Positions 7,182 through 15,734 of a DNA stretch of 52,872 nt are shown here, piece after piece (position 1 is the stretch's first letter; every line of letters begins with the position of its first letter). Location: NCBI GenBank assembly GCA_017552435.1, contig JAFZPZ010000008.1, positions 1 to 52,872 of the forward strand, in the 5' to 3' direction. The translations under genes were made by a program, and so were the position numbers. The DNA comes from Bacteroidaceae bacterium (lineage in GTDB: Bacteria > Bacteroidota > Bacteroidia > Bacteroidales > Bacteroidaceae). The notes beneath the pieces are model-generated. The model saw nothing but the letters and a program-made list of their open reading frames with translations. It searched no databases and was not told the DNA's origin.

Positions 7182-7496
7182 ATGATAGCAAACAATCTGA
7201 AACCTTTTTGCCCCACACATCCTGGTGAGGTGCTTAAGGATGAGATTGAATACCGCGGAATTTCCCAGCGCGGACTGGCTCGGGATATGGGCATCTCTTA
7301 TTCTGCCCTCAATGAAGTACTGAACGCCAAACGTGCGCTCAATCCCGAGTTGGCCATGATGATGGAAGCGGCTTTGGGAGTAGATGCAGCACCTCTGCTT
7401 GCGCTGCAAAACGAATACGACATGTTGATGGCAGAACGGAACGATTCTTTCATGGAAAAACTCAGAAAGATTCGTCGCATAGCTGCAATATTCTGA
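7182..7496 (+). CDS. higA: HigA-family antitoxin / XRE-type regulator, no adjacent toxin
   Basis: A 104-aa helix-turn-helix protein of the HigA type. The N-terminal PTHPGEVLKDEIE is the family hallmark, followed by the HTH (about 28-50, ISQRGLARDMGISYSALNEV) and a C-terminal helix. HigA binds and neutralises the mRNA interferase HigB and represses the operon. Here no HigB is visible: the 446 bases upstream lack a gene, and the next gene downstream encodes a sugar-related lipoprotein. ATG 7182 was chosen because the promoter TAATTTTG ends at 7136; ATG 7152 is in frame but would leave a leader of only a few bases, and anything earlier lies inside the promoter. It is either an orphan antitoxin or a stand-alone regulator. 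Confidence 0.8.
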   Translation: MIANNLKPFCPTHPGEVLKDEIEYRGISQRGLARDMGISYSALNEVLNAKRALNPELAMMMEAALGVDAAPLLALQNEYDMLMAERNDSFMEKLRKIRRIAAIF

Positions 7497-7521
7497 AAAC
7501 TAAACCTATAATAACAAAACA

Positions 7522-8811
7522 ATGAAAAAAACAAATCTGATGCTGCTTTCTTTGGCAGCTTTGTGTGGTACCTTCTGTTCCTGTCAGCCGAAAGACAATA
7601 CGCTGACCAGAAGTGAGGAAAAAGAGGGATGGATTCTGCTGTTCAACGGTCAGGACCTGTCCGAGTGGAATAACTTCAATGACACCGTGCTCTCCAATGG
7701 CTGGACGGCTGTGGATGGCTGCATCCAGGCCAGTGGTGGTGGTGCAGACGACTCTGGCTACATCGTAACGAAGCGCAAATTTGCCGACTTTGAACTGACC
7801 TGGGACTGGAAGCTGACACACGGCGGCAACAGCGGTATGATCTACCATGTGGTGGAGAATCCCGCCTTCACGGTTCCCTACGTGACTGGTCCTGAGTATC
7901 AGCTCATAGATAACGAGGGCTGGGAGGAAGTGAATGCTCCCGACAAGCTGGAGGAATGGCAGAAACTGGGCGTGGACTATGCTATGCATCTGCCCGACTA
8001 CACGAAGATGCACGTCAATCCTGTTGGCGAGTGGAACACCTCGAAGATTATCTTCGACAATGGTCATGTGGAGCACTGGCTGAATGGCGAGAAGATTCTG
8101 GAGTTCGAGGCATGGACCGACGACTGGTTCGAGCGTAAGGGTAGTGGCAAATGGGCTCATGCTCCCGAATATGGCCTTGCCAGCGAGGGTGTTATCTGCC
8201 TCCAGGACCACGGCGACCCTGCTTCTTTCAAGAACATCAAGATTCGTCCTCTGCCTCATAAGGGCGGTCAGACGGAGAGCCTCTTCAACGGCAAGGACCT
8301 GACAGGCTGGGAACCCTTTGGCGACGGCAAGTGGAGTGTGGATGAGGAAGGCAACCTGGTGACCGAGAATGGCGACAACAAGCAGTACGGCTACCTGTGC
8401 ACGCGTAAATATTATAAGGACTTCGACCTCACCCTGGAGTTCAAGCAGGAGAGCAATGGCAACAGCGGCCTCTTCTTCCATTCTTTCATCGAGGGCTTCA
8501 ACAAGGTTCACGGCTGGCAGTGTGAGGTGGCTCCTAAGGGGAATGACACAGGCGGCATCTATGAATCCTATGGTCGCGGCTGGTTGCAGCAGATTCCCGA
8601 TGAGAAGGAGGATATCCTCAAGGAGGGCGAATGGAACACCCTGCGCCTGCGTGTTGAGGGTGGTCATGTCCAGACTTGGCTCAATGGCGAACCTATGGCA
8701 GAACTGGAAGATGAGCTCATCGGAAACACTCCCGGACGCATCATGTTGCAGATACACGACGGGAATGATATCAAGGTGCTTTGGCGCAATTTCCAGCTGA
8801 CTCAACTCTAA
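7522..8811 (+). CDS. Lipoprotein with two DUF1080 (3-keto-disaccharide hydrolase) domains
   Basis: A 429-aa exported lipoprotein. The signal peptide ends in a lipobox-like CSC (Cys about 20-21). Two DUF1080 jelly-roll domains follow, about 35-245 and 250-428. Each shows the family pattern of LFNGxDLxxW near its start, then GNSG and a lectin-like LNG...LE strand pair near its end. DUF1080 proteins belong to the concanavalin-like fold, and several are 3-keto-glycoside hydrolases in Bacteroidetes; here that activity is inferred. It begins 25 nt after the antitoxin gene, without its own consensus promoter, so it may be co-transcribed from 7136. A strong terminator follows at 8856. Confidence 0.88.
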   Translation: MKKTNLMLLSLAALCGTFCSCQPKDNTLTRSEEKEGWILLFNGQDLSEWNNFNDTVLSNGWTAVDGCIQASGGGADDSGYIVTKRKFADFELTWDWKLTHGGNSGMIYHVVENPAFTVPYVTGPEYQLIDNEGWEEVNAPDKLEEWQKLGVDYAMHLPDYTKMHVNPVGEWNTSKIIFDNGHVEHWLNGEKILEFEAWTDDWFERKGSGKWAHAPEYGLASEGVICLQDHGDPASFKNIKIRPLPHKGGQTESLFNGKDLTGWEPFGDGKWSVDEEGNLVTENGDNKQYGYLCTRKYYKDFDLTLEFKQESNGNSGLFFHSFIEGFNKVHGWQCEVAPKGNDTGGIYESYGRGWLQQIPDEKEDILKEGEWNTLRLRVEGGHVQTWLNGEPMAELEDELIGNTPGRIMLQIHDGNDIKVLWRNFQLTQL

Positions 8812-8855
8812 TCTCGATGAATACATTGTGATTTTGACTGATTACGACGAAACAA

Positions 8856-8887
8856 GGGCTCGAACGACAGGTTTTCGAGCCCTTTTT
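8856..8887 (+). terminator. Rho-independent terminator after the DUF1080 gene
   Basis: GGGCTCGAA pairs perfectly with TTCGAGCCC (9 bp), followed at once by TTTTT. Confidence 0.92.
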
Positions 8888-8951
8888 CTGCCTTTTCATC
8901 CGCTTTTCATCATGTATTGCACCCCGTTGTGTTAAATTTCTTCAAAAATGT

Positions 8952-8982
8952 TTGGCAGTTTTAATAATAAATGCTAAATTTG
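8952..8982 (+). promoter_or_regulatory. Promoter of the outer-membrane protein gene
   Basis: TTG (8952-8954), a 20-nt spacer and TAAATTTG (8975-8982) match the Bacteroidetes consensus. The leader to ATG 9017 is about 30 nt. Confidence 0.8.
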
Positions 8983-9016
8983 CATGAAGAAATTTAAAAA
9001 ATAATCTATACACACT

Positions 9017-9913
9017 ATGAAATCAATGAAAATAATGCTGTCTGCAATGCTGCTGAGCTTGAGCCTCGGCGCATATGCCCAGGATGAAGATGAACTGTTA
9101 GAAGCTGCTGAGGAAGAAACCACCGAAGCCTCTGTCCCTACTGCCATTACAGCAAAGAGATTCTTCCAACGCGTTCAATTCGGTTATACAGGCACAAGTG
9201 CGAAATACACAAACAACAACCCGAAGCGAGAGGTGACCACACCTCAAAGCGAAAAGTATTTCCTCTCTGGCATCAGTCTGGGTTGGGCAGGCGATTTGCG
9301 TCTGAACCAAAGAATTCCTGTATTCTTTGAAATCGGCGCAAACTTCACCTATCATACAGGTGCGTATAATGGCAATGATTATAGCAATTCCAGCGTTAGA
9401 TATGACTGGCACAGCCGTATTAATGCATTCACAATCTCGATTCCTGTAGGCATCAGCTACCAGTTCAGAGATGTCTGGAAAGAAGGCCTCACGATTGCAC
9501 CATTTGCAGGTGTCTATGGTCGCTTCAACCTGGTTGCAGAACGTGGATGCACATGGACCAGTGAAGGTTATAATGTGGTCACCGGCGAGAAGACTTGGGG
9601 ACCTGATCAGACCTATGAAAGGAAGAGCCTAATGAAGTATGAAGAAGACGGTGGCTGGATGGAAGGAAGAAGTCACGTCGGCAAACTCTTCCAGCCCGGT
9701 GTCATGGTTGGTGTGAATGCTTATTACAAGCGTTATACCGTCGGTTTGTCTTATATGTATGACCTGATTCCCTTTGCTCAGCATGATAGCCCATTGGGTT
9801 TGACCAGCAAAGCAAAGGATGTAGGCGGCTTCACACAGAGCAGCGGTACCGGCTGTGACATGAAAATCTCTACGAGTCACAACTTCTCAATCACAGTTGG
9901 TTACGTCTTCTAA
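9017..9913 (+). CDS. Outer-membrane beta-barrel protein
   Basis: A 298-aa protein with a clear signal peptide ending AYAQ (about residue 21), then an acidic linker (DEDELLEAAEEE). The rest is built of alternating strands rich in Tyr, Phe and Gly (for example FQRVQFGYTGTS, YFLSGISLGWAGD, FTISIPVGISYQF). The last residues are VGYVF, the aromatic C-terminal strand typical of outer-membrane barrels recognised by the BAM complex. It resembles the PorT/OmpW-like small barrels of Bacteroidetes, but I cannot name a substrate. It has its own promoter and terminator, so it is monocistronic. It is convergent with rprY, whose envelope-stress system could plausibly control such proteins, though the sequence does not show this. 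Confidence 0.8.
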   Translation: MKSMKIMLSAMLLSLSLGAYAQDEDELLEAAEEETTEASVPTAITAKRFFQRVQFGYTGTSAKYTNNNPKREVTTPQSEKYFLSGISLGWAGDLRLNQRIPVFFEIGANFTYHTGAYNGNDYSNSSVRYDWHSRINAFTISIPVGISYQFRDVWKEGLTIAPFAGVYGRFNLVAERGCTWTSEGYNVVTGEKTWGPDQTYERKSLMKYEEDGGWMEGRSHVGKLFQPGVMVGVNAYYKRYTVGLSYMYDLIPFAQHDSPLGLTSKAKDVGGFTQSSGTGCDMKISTSHNFSITVGYVF

Positions 9914-9944
9914 ACAGGACTCGGTCTTAAGTTGACAAAAATAG

Positions 9945-9971
9945 AGTGCCGCTCCGAATTGGGGCGGCACT
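9945..9971. terminator. Bidirectional terminator between the OMP gene and rprY
   Basis: AGTGCCGC (9945-9952) pairs with GCGGCACT (9964-9971), with further CC/GG pairing inside. On the minus strand it is followed by CTATTTTTG, on the plus strand by a weaker T-rich stretch. It can serve both convergent genes. Confidence 0.75.
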
Positions 9972-9997
9972 TCTGTTATCAGCGAGAAAAACTAACC

Positions 9998-10702
9998 TTA
10001 TTCCATTATCATCTCTGGTGCGACAAGGCGATAGCCTCGGCCGTGTACATTGTTGATTTCAATGCTGGTTTCGTCCTTGAGGAGTTTACGCAGTTTTGTG
10101 ATATAGACATCCATACTGCGTGCATTGAAATAGTTGTCGTCCTTCCAGATGGTCTTGAGTGCGAGGTCACGCTCCAAAACATCGTTGGCATGAATACAGA
10201 GCAAGGTGAGCAATTCACTTTCCTTTGTTGTGAGCTTGATCTGTTCTTCACCCAGGAGGAGCACTTGGCGCTGAGTGTCGAAAACATACTGACCAAGGTG
10301 GAAACGGGTGATGTTCTTCAGATCCTTTGACTTAACGCGCCTCAGGATGGCTTCCATGCGATAGACGAGTTCGTCCATAGAGAAGGGTTTTGTCAGGTAG
10401 TCGTCGGCTCCGATTTTGAAACCCTCCAGGATGTCTTCCTTCAGATTCTTCGCCGTAAGGAAAATGATGGGTATTTCGGTGTTAACCAGACGTATCTCCT
10501 TAGCCAGCGAGAAGCCGTCCATCTTGGGCATCATCACATCGAGCAGACACATATCGTATTTCCTTTTCATGAAGGCACGATAACCGGATTCACCGTCCAG
10601 AAAGAGATCAGCTTCATAGCCTTTTGCTTCGAGGTACTCGCGAACAAGCATGCCGAGGCTCTCTTCGTCCTCGCAAAGTAAAATGTGCAGTTTCTGTTCC
10701 AT
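9998..10702 (-). CDS. rprY: OmpR/PhoB-family response regulator RprY
   Basis: A 234-aa response regulator. The receiver domain has the acidic pocket (EDEE), phospho-acceptor Asp55 in LLDVMMP, Thr83 and Lys105 (YLTKPF). The C-terminal winged helix (about 135-230) ends with the family motif HGRGYRL. It matches the RprY protein of Bacteroides and Porphyromonas, the partner of sensor RprX, linked in those genera to stress and envelope responses. It lies 30 nt after rprX, separated by an (AT)n run, with no promoter consensus there, so it is the second gene of a two-gene operon. Confidence 0.9.
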   Translation of the reverse strand: MEQKLHILLCEDEESLGMLVREYLEAKGYEADLFLDGESGYRAFMKRKYDMCLLDVMMPKMDGFSLAKEIRLVNTEIPIIFLTAKNLKEDILEGFKIGADDYLTKPFSMDELVYRMEAILRRVKSKDLKNITRFHLGQYVFDTQRQVLLLGEEQIKLTTKESELLTLLCIHANDVLERDLALKTIWKDDNYFNARSMDVYITKLRKLLKDETSIEINNVHGRGYRLVAPEMIME

Positions 10703-10732
10703 AATATATATATATAAGTTAAGAGTTATGAA

Positions 10733-12232
10733 TTATATTGACAGTGGTAGTGTTATTGTGAATTTCGTTCCCTTACCGAGTTCGCTGGTAACCTTGATTG
10801 TGCCTTTATGCAGTTCTACCATTTTCTGTACATACGTCAACCCAAGACCAAAGCCTTTGACATTATGCTGGTCGCCGGTGTGTACGCGATAGAACTTGTC
10901 GAAGATGCGCTTCAGGTTGTCCTTCTGGATGCCTATGCCATTATCGGAGATGCTGATGCAGAAGTGTGTTTCCCCCTGATTGTAAGTGTGTACGCTGATG
11001 GCAAGGGGTTCATCGTCGCGACGGTACTTGAAGGCATTGTCCAGTAGGTTGAAGATGATGTTAGTGAAATGCATCTCGTCGGCATTGATGAAGGGGTTGT
11101 ATGCTTCGAGTCGCATATCCAGTGTACCTCCACTCTGCGTCACCTTGAGGGAGAACGTGTCCACTACATTCTCTATTATCTCGTTGGCATCGAGTTCCTG
11201 CAGTTTCAGGGCAATGTTGTTGTTGTCGAAAAGGCTCATCTGCAGCACCTTCTCAACCTGGAAACGAAGGCGACGGGTCTCGCTCGTAATGACACTGCCC
11301 AAACGTTCGTAGGTAGCTTCACTCTTGTTCACACTCTTGTCGGCCAGCATCTGCGCCGCAATGGAAATTGTGGAGATGGGTGTCTTGAACTCGTGTGTCA
11401 TATTGTGTATGAAGTCCTTCTTCATCTCGCTGATGCGCTTTTGCCGAACAATAAGATAGATGGTGATGAGAGAGGTGAAAAGCAGAATGATGGTGAATCC
11501 CATCGCTGGTGCCACATAGTTGGCAACGCCACGAATGTAGCGCTTCTGGTCGGGGAAATGTATCACCACATCACCCATCTGTCCCATCGGGTCACTACGG
11601 AAAAGGGGCTGATGATAGCTCGGGTCATTGCCTTCCTCGCTGTAATCTTCGCAACGATAAACCTCCCGACCATCGCTGGTATAGACAATGAAGTGGAAGG
11701 GTAGGGTGATACCGTTTGCTTGCAGGGCATTGCGAAGAAAGACATCCAGAACAGCTGGATTGAGACGGTCCTGGAAGCGTTGCTCACTGGCTGTGTACAT
11801 GACAGCAAAGATGACCTCATCCAGGACTCCCTGCTCGTAGATATATGCTTCGCGCACATGCTTCTGCAGGTTGCTGATGGTTTCTGCCATCTTGTTGTAT
11901 CTATTAACCGTGAGTGATCCCAGCGACATTCCCGCTTTGTTGGTGATGATGGTGTCGAGCGGCAATGTGAAATCTGAGAGGCGGAAGTCCTCGGAACGCG
12001 CATTTCCCACTTTTCCTGTCCCGTGCTGATCAATAACAGATTGCAGGTAGCGGAGGGTTTCTGCTTTCTCCAGTTCGCGCGATGCCTGGTCAAGACTGCG
12101 CAAAACGTTCTCGTCGAACTGCTCTTGACGCATTCTAATCATTTCCTTTGCATAACTTCCCTGTAGATAGAGCAGTGCGATGAAGGCTATGCAAACAACA
12201 ACGCAAATGAGCCAGATGTAACCTCTTTTCAT
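10733..12232 (-). CDS. rprX: Sensor histidine kinase RprX
   Basis: A 499-aa sensor kinase. Membrane segments lie at about 5-22 and 250-270, bounding a periplasmic sensor domain of some 220 residues. The HisKA domain follows, with the phospho-accepting His in HNMTHEFKTP, then HATPase_c with the N box (NLLDNAFKY), G1 (SDNGIGI) and G2 (GFGLGLTYV). ATG 12232 is chosen over the longer frame because the residues added upstream would be encoded by the promoter itself, and MKRGYIWLICVVV is a proper membrane start. The -7 box ends only 4 nt before this ATG, so the message is probably leaderless. The kinase phosphorylates RprY, encoded next. Confidence 0.9.
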   Translation of the reverse strand: MKRGYIWLICVVVCIAFIALLYLQGSYAKEMIRMRQEQFDENVLRSLDQASRELEKAETLRYLQSVIDQHGTGKVGNARSEDFRLSDFTLPLDTIITNKAGMSLGSLTVNRYNKMAETISNLQKHVREAYIYEQGVLDEVIFAVMYTASEQRFQDRLNPAVLDVFLRNALQANGITLPFHFIVYTSDGREVYRCEDYSEEGNDPSYHQPLFRSDPMGQMGDVVIHFPDQKRYIRGVANYVAPAMGFTIILLFTSLITIYLIVRQKRISEMKKDFIHNMTHEFKTPISTISIAAQMLADKSVNKSEATYERLGSVITSETRRLRFQVEKVLQMSLFDNNNIALKLQELDANEIIENVVDTFSLKVTQSGGTLDMRLEAYNPFINADEMHFTNIIFNLLDNAFKYRRDDEPLAISVHTYNQGETHFCISISDNGIGIQKDNLKRIFDKFYRVHTGDQHNVKGFGLGLTYVQKMVELHKGTIKVTSELGKGTKFTITLPLSI

Positions 12233-12236
12233 ACTG

Positions 12237-12265
12237 CAAAGATATTGCTTTGTGTTAAAAAACAA
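12237..12265 (-). promoter_or_regulatory. rprXY promoter
   Basis: On the minus strand TTG (12265-12263), an 18-nt spacer and TATCTTTG (12244-12237). The start codon is 4 nt downstream of the box, implying a leaderless transcript. The -33 overlaps the T-run of the upstream terminator. Confidence 0.75.
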
Positions 12266-12296
12266 AGAAAAACGCCAGCACTTTCGTACTGACGTT
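12265..12296 (-). terminator. Terminator of the EF-G paralogue gene
   Basis: On the minus strand AACGTCAGTAC pairs with GTGCTGGCGTT (two G-T wobbles) around a GAAA tetraloop, followed by TTTCTTT. Confidence 0.88.
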
Positions 12297-12352
12297 TAAC
12301 TTATTTAAGGATTTTAATGCTTTTAGTTGTTGTTTTGACAACTTACGGTATT

Positions 12353-14509
12353 TTATTCTTCCTTCAGCGTTGCCTGGTACTCGGCTATGAGCTTCTGCTG
12401 AACATCAGCGGGTACGAGTTCATAGCTTGAGAACTTCGTGTTGAAGCTTGCACGACCACCAGTGAGGCTGCTCAGAGCGGTGCTGTAGCTGGCCATCTCC
12501 TTCAGAGGAGCCTTTGCTGTCAACTTCTCATAACCGCTCTCGCTGCTCATACCCATAATCATGGCGCGGCGTCCCTGCAGGTCACTCATCACATCACCCA
12601 TCTTGTCGCTTGGTACGAGAACCTCTACGTCGTAGATAGGCTCCAGAATCTTCGGACCTGCCTCTTTGAAGGCCTGTGCAAATGCCTGACGACCAGCGAG
12701 CATGAAGGAAAGTTCATTGGAATCAACCGGGTGCATCTTACCGTCATAGACGATAACACGAACGTCACGGGCATAGCAACCTGTCAGAGGACCTTGTTCC
12801 ATACGCTGCATCACACCCTTCAGAATGGCAGGCATGAAGCGTGCATCGATGGCACCACCTACAACACTGTTAATGAAGACGAGTTTGCCACCCCATTCCA
12901 GGTCGATGACTTCCTCACTCTTGGTAGTGATGCGGAACTCTTGGTTGCCAAAACGATAGACTTCCTGTGTGGGAGTGCCTTCAACGTAAGGCTCGACAAT
13001 GAGATGTACTTCACCGAACTGACCGGCACCACCAGACTGCTTCTTGTGACGATAGTCAGCACGGGCAGCCTTTGTGATGGTCTCGCGATAAGGAATCTTG
13101 GGCTCGTCGAAGACAATCTGTATTTTTTCGTTGTTCTCCATGCGCCACTTGAGGGTACGGAGGTGGAACTCGCCCTGACCATGAACAAGAATCTGACGGA
13201 GCTCCTTGCTCTGTTCAATTTGCCATGTGGGATCTTCCTCGCGCATCTTCTGCAGGGCATTCATCATCTTCTCTGTCTCACTCTCATTGACGGCACGGAT
13301 GGCACGAGAGTACTTGGAGTTGGGGAACTTGATGAAGTTGAACTTGTTATCGCAGTCTTTACCGTTGAGGGTGTTGCCTGTCTTGACATCCTTTAGCTTC
13401 ACGCTGCAACCAATGTCACCAGCTGTGAGCTCTTCTGCCTTGATACGGTTGGCACCAGCGCAAACGAACATCTGAGCGATGCGCTCCTTGCTGCCGCGGT
13501 CTGCATTGGTGAGGTCCATACCTTCTGTGACGGTACCACTCATTACCTTGAAGTACTGTACTTCGCCGATGTGCGGTTCCATAGCGGTCTTGAAGAAGAA
13601 GAGGCTGGTGGGAGCTGCAGGATCTGGAGCTATCTCTTCACCACGAGTGTTGGCAACCTTGGGCATCTCGTCCACGAAGGGAACAACATTGGTGAGGAAC
13701 TCCATGAAGCGGCGAACGCCCATATCACGAACTGCATCTACACAGAAGACGGGGAACATGCCGCGACTGATGAGACCCTTGCGGATACCTTCACGCATCT
13801 CGTCCTCTGTCAGGTCTTCGCTCTCGAAGAACTTCTCCATGAGGGATTCGTCATGCTCGGCTGCAGCTTCGATGAGAGCTTTGTGCATTTCCATTGCCTT
13901 ATCCATCTGGTCGGCAGGAATATCCTCGATAGTAGGTGCACCGCCATCAGGTCCCCATGAATATTTCTTCATGACCAGAATATCGATGAGGGAGTTGAAG
14001 TTAGGACCGGTCTCCACAGGATACTGGATGGGTACAACCTTGGAGCCATAGATGCCTTTGAGCTGTTCCAGGAGCTGGTCGAAGTCACAATTCTCGTCGT
14101 CAAGCTGGTTAATGAGGAAGATGACGGGCTTGCCGAGCTTATCGGTATAGCGGAAATGGTTCTGTGTGCCGACCTCAACGCCTGCAGATCCCTTGAGAAG
14201 GAGAATAGCAGTGTCGGTGACATTGAGTGCTGTGATGGCAGCACCTGCAAAGTCATCACTGCCTGGGCAGTCAATGAAGTTGATTTTCTTGCCGTTCCAT
14301 TCTACGTGACAAACAGTAGAGAAAACGGAATAGCCGTATTCATGCTCTACGGGGAAATAGTCGCTGACGGTCGTGTGCTGACTAACTCTGCCGCGACGTT
14401 TGATAATACCAGCCTCGTAGAGCATGGCTTCAGTCAGGGTCGTCTTGCCTGCTCCATCATTGCCTAAAATAGCAATGTTCTTAATTTCATTTGTTTTGTA
14501 AGTCTTCAT
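12353..14509 (-). CDS. fusA2: EF-G paralogue (EF-G2 type) lacking the catalytic His
   Basis: A 718-aa translational GTPase-fold protein with the full EF-G domain order. The P-loop GNDGAGKT (16-23) is intact. The G3 motif reads DCPGSDDF (80-87) instead of DTPGHVDF, so the His that activates water in EF-G is Ser84. The G4 motif is NQLD (134-137) instead of NKxD, and the switch I RGITI signature is absent (YGYSV). These changes predict little or no GTP hydrolysis. Bacteroides thetaiotaomicron has such a paralogue, EF-G2, reported to support translocation without GTP hydrolysis and to aid gut colonisation under carbohydrate limitation. This is probably its orthologue. It is not the housekeeping fusA. 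A near-consensus promoter lies at 14560, and a strong terminator ends the single-gene unit. Confidence 0.88.
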   Translation of the reverse strand: MKTYKTNEIKNIAILGNDGAGKTTLTEAMLYEAGIIKRRGRVSQHTTVSDYFPVEHEYGYSVFSTVCHVEWNGKKINFIDCPGSDDFAGAAITALNVTDTAILLLKGSAGVEVGTQNHFRYTDKLGKPVIFLINQLDDENCDFDQLLEQLKGIYGSKVVPIQYPVETGPNFNSLIDILVMKKYSWGPDGGAPTIEDIPADQMDKAMEMHKALIEAAAEHDESLMEKFFESEDLTEDEMREGIRKGLISRGMFPVFCVDAVRDMGVRRFMEFLTNVVPFVDEMPKVANTRGEEIAPDPAAPTSLFFFKTAMEPHIGEVQYFKVMSGTVTEGMDLTNADRGSKERIAQMFVCAGANRIKAEELTAGDIGCSVKLKDVKTGNTLNGKDCDNKFNFIKFPNSKYSRAIRAVNESETEKMMNALQKMREEDPTWQIEQSKELRQILVHGQGEFHLRTLKWRMENNEKIQIVFDEPKIPYRETITKAARADYRHKKQSGGAGQFGEVHLIVEPYVEGTPTQEVYRFGNQEFRITTKSEEVIDLEWGGKLVFINSVVGGAIDARFMPAILKGVMQRMEQGPLTGCYARDVRVIVYDGKMHPVDSNELSFMLAGRQAFAQAFKEAGPKILEPIYDVEVLVPSDKMGDVMSDLQGRRAMIMGMSSESGYEKLTAKAPLKEMASYSTALSSLTGGRASFNTKFSSYELVPADVQQKLIAEYQATLKEE

Positions 14510-14559
14510 TACAGTTATTATTTTGATAGTTTTTATTGATTAATACACAATTTCGGGCG

Positions 14560-14567
14560 TAAAGTTA
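14560..14567 (-). promoter_or_regulatory. Near-consensus -7 box of the EF-G paralogue gene
   Basis: TAACTTTA on the minus strand differs from TAnnTTTG in the last base only, about 50 nt upstream of the ATG. Confidence 0.45.
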
Positions 14568-14621
14568 CTATTATTTCCCCTAATGACAAGGGAAAGAAGA
14601 TATGTTAAACAACATAAAACG

Positions 14622-15734
14622 TTATTTCATCAAATCACAGATGATATCATTTGATGTGAAGATGCCTTTTTTTGTGAGGCAAAGGTGCTCATTTTTAATG
14701 TTTAGAAGGTGATGTCCAATGTGCTGGGCAGCCATAGAAAGGCAGTATTGGCGGTCTTTCTGGGTTAGCTCGTTTAGGGGGATTCCGTCAGAAGTGCGCA
14801 GGCGCGTCATGATAAACTCGTCGTACAGTTCGTCGGAGCCTAATTCTTCTATTTCGTGCGGAACATCACCAATTGCGGCTATGTATGCATTGACATCTGG
14901 AAGATTTGCACGCCGGGAATGAAGTCCGTCATAAGAATGTGCGCCTGCCCCGAGTCCCAAGTAAGGTGTTCCCTGCCAATAACTGCTGTTATGGCGCGAA
15001 TGAAAGCCAGGTAATGCAAAATTGGAGATTTCATAGTGCAGGAAGCCTGCCTTTTCTGTGGCAGACATCAGATAGTCATACATCCGACGGGAAAGTTCCT
15101 CATCTGCTTCCTGAACAAGCCCCTTGCGAAGCATCGTATCTAAGCGCGTACCTTCCTCGTAAGAGAGGGCATACGCACTGAGGTGGGTGATGCCGAGTTT
15201 CAAAGCACTTTCCACATCGACGTGCCAGTTGTTCAGAGTCTGTCCGGGCAGTCCGTAGATGAGATCAAGGCTAATATTGTTGAAGCCAGCTTCTTTGCAT
15301 GCTTTCACAGCATCGGCTATTTGTTGTGCATTATGACGGCGTCCAAGGAATTTCAACAGGCTATCGTTGAATGTCTGTGCCCCCATGCTGATGCGGTTGA
15401 CCGGTGTGCCAGCCAGACCTTTAAGCCATTCTGGAGTGACATCATCTGGATTGGCCTCGATGGTAATTTCTGCATCGGGAACAAGTGTGAAGTTACGTTC
15501 GATGGCTGCGAAGAGTTCCTTCAGCGCATCTGTGGGAAGAAGGCTTGGAGTTCCACCTCCTATATATAAAGTATGTACGCGCGAACATTCTATATAATGT
15601 CTGCGCAGACACATTTCGCGCTCAAGAGCTTGTGCATACAGGAACATAACATCTCTACCAAAAGTGGTAGAGTAGAAGTCGCAATAGATGCAGCGCGACC
15701 GACAAAAGGGAATGTGGATGTAGATGCCTGCCAC
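14622..15734 (-). CDS. hemW: HemW, radical SAM heme chaperone
   Basis: A 370-aa radical SAM protein. The cluster-binding motif is Cys11-x3-Cys15-x2-Cys18 (CRSRCIYC). GGGTPS and the HNSSYW motif near 250 place it in HemW (formerly HemN-like) rather than true coproporphyrinogen dehydrogenase. HemW binds heme and is thought to deliver it to respiratory enzymes. The first codon is GTG, which follows the TAG stop of the DUF4827 gene with no gap (TAG-GTG), so translation is coupled to that gene. Confidence 0.9.
   Translation of the reverse strand: MAGIYIHIPFCRSRCIYCDFYSTTFGRDVMFLYAQALEREMCLRRHYIECSRVHTLYIGGGTPSLLPTDALKELFAAIERNFTLVPDAEITIEANPDDVTPEWLKGLAGTPVNRISMGAQTFNDSLLKFLGRRHNAQQIADAVKACKEAGFNNISLDLIYGLPGQTLNNWHVDVESALKLGITHLSAYALSYEEGTRLDTMLRKGLVQEADEELSRRMYDYLMSATEKAGFLHYEISNFALPGFHSRHNSSYWQGTPYLGLGAGAHSYDGLHSRRANLPDVNAYIAAIGDVPHEIEELGSDELYDEFIMTRLRTSDGIPLNELTQKDRQYCLSMAAQHIGHHLLNIKNEHLCLTKKGIFTSNDIICDLMK

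Noticed and set aside
7462-8826. A 454-aa open frame on the minus strand
   Set aside because: It is antisense to the double DUF1080 gene, with no motif, no promoter box and Leu/Val-rich mirrored composition.
12232-12265. Longer start for the sensor kinase RprX
   Set aside because: The added codons would be the -7 box itself; the shorter start gives a standard membrane anchor.
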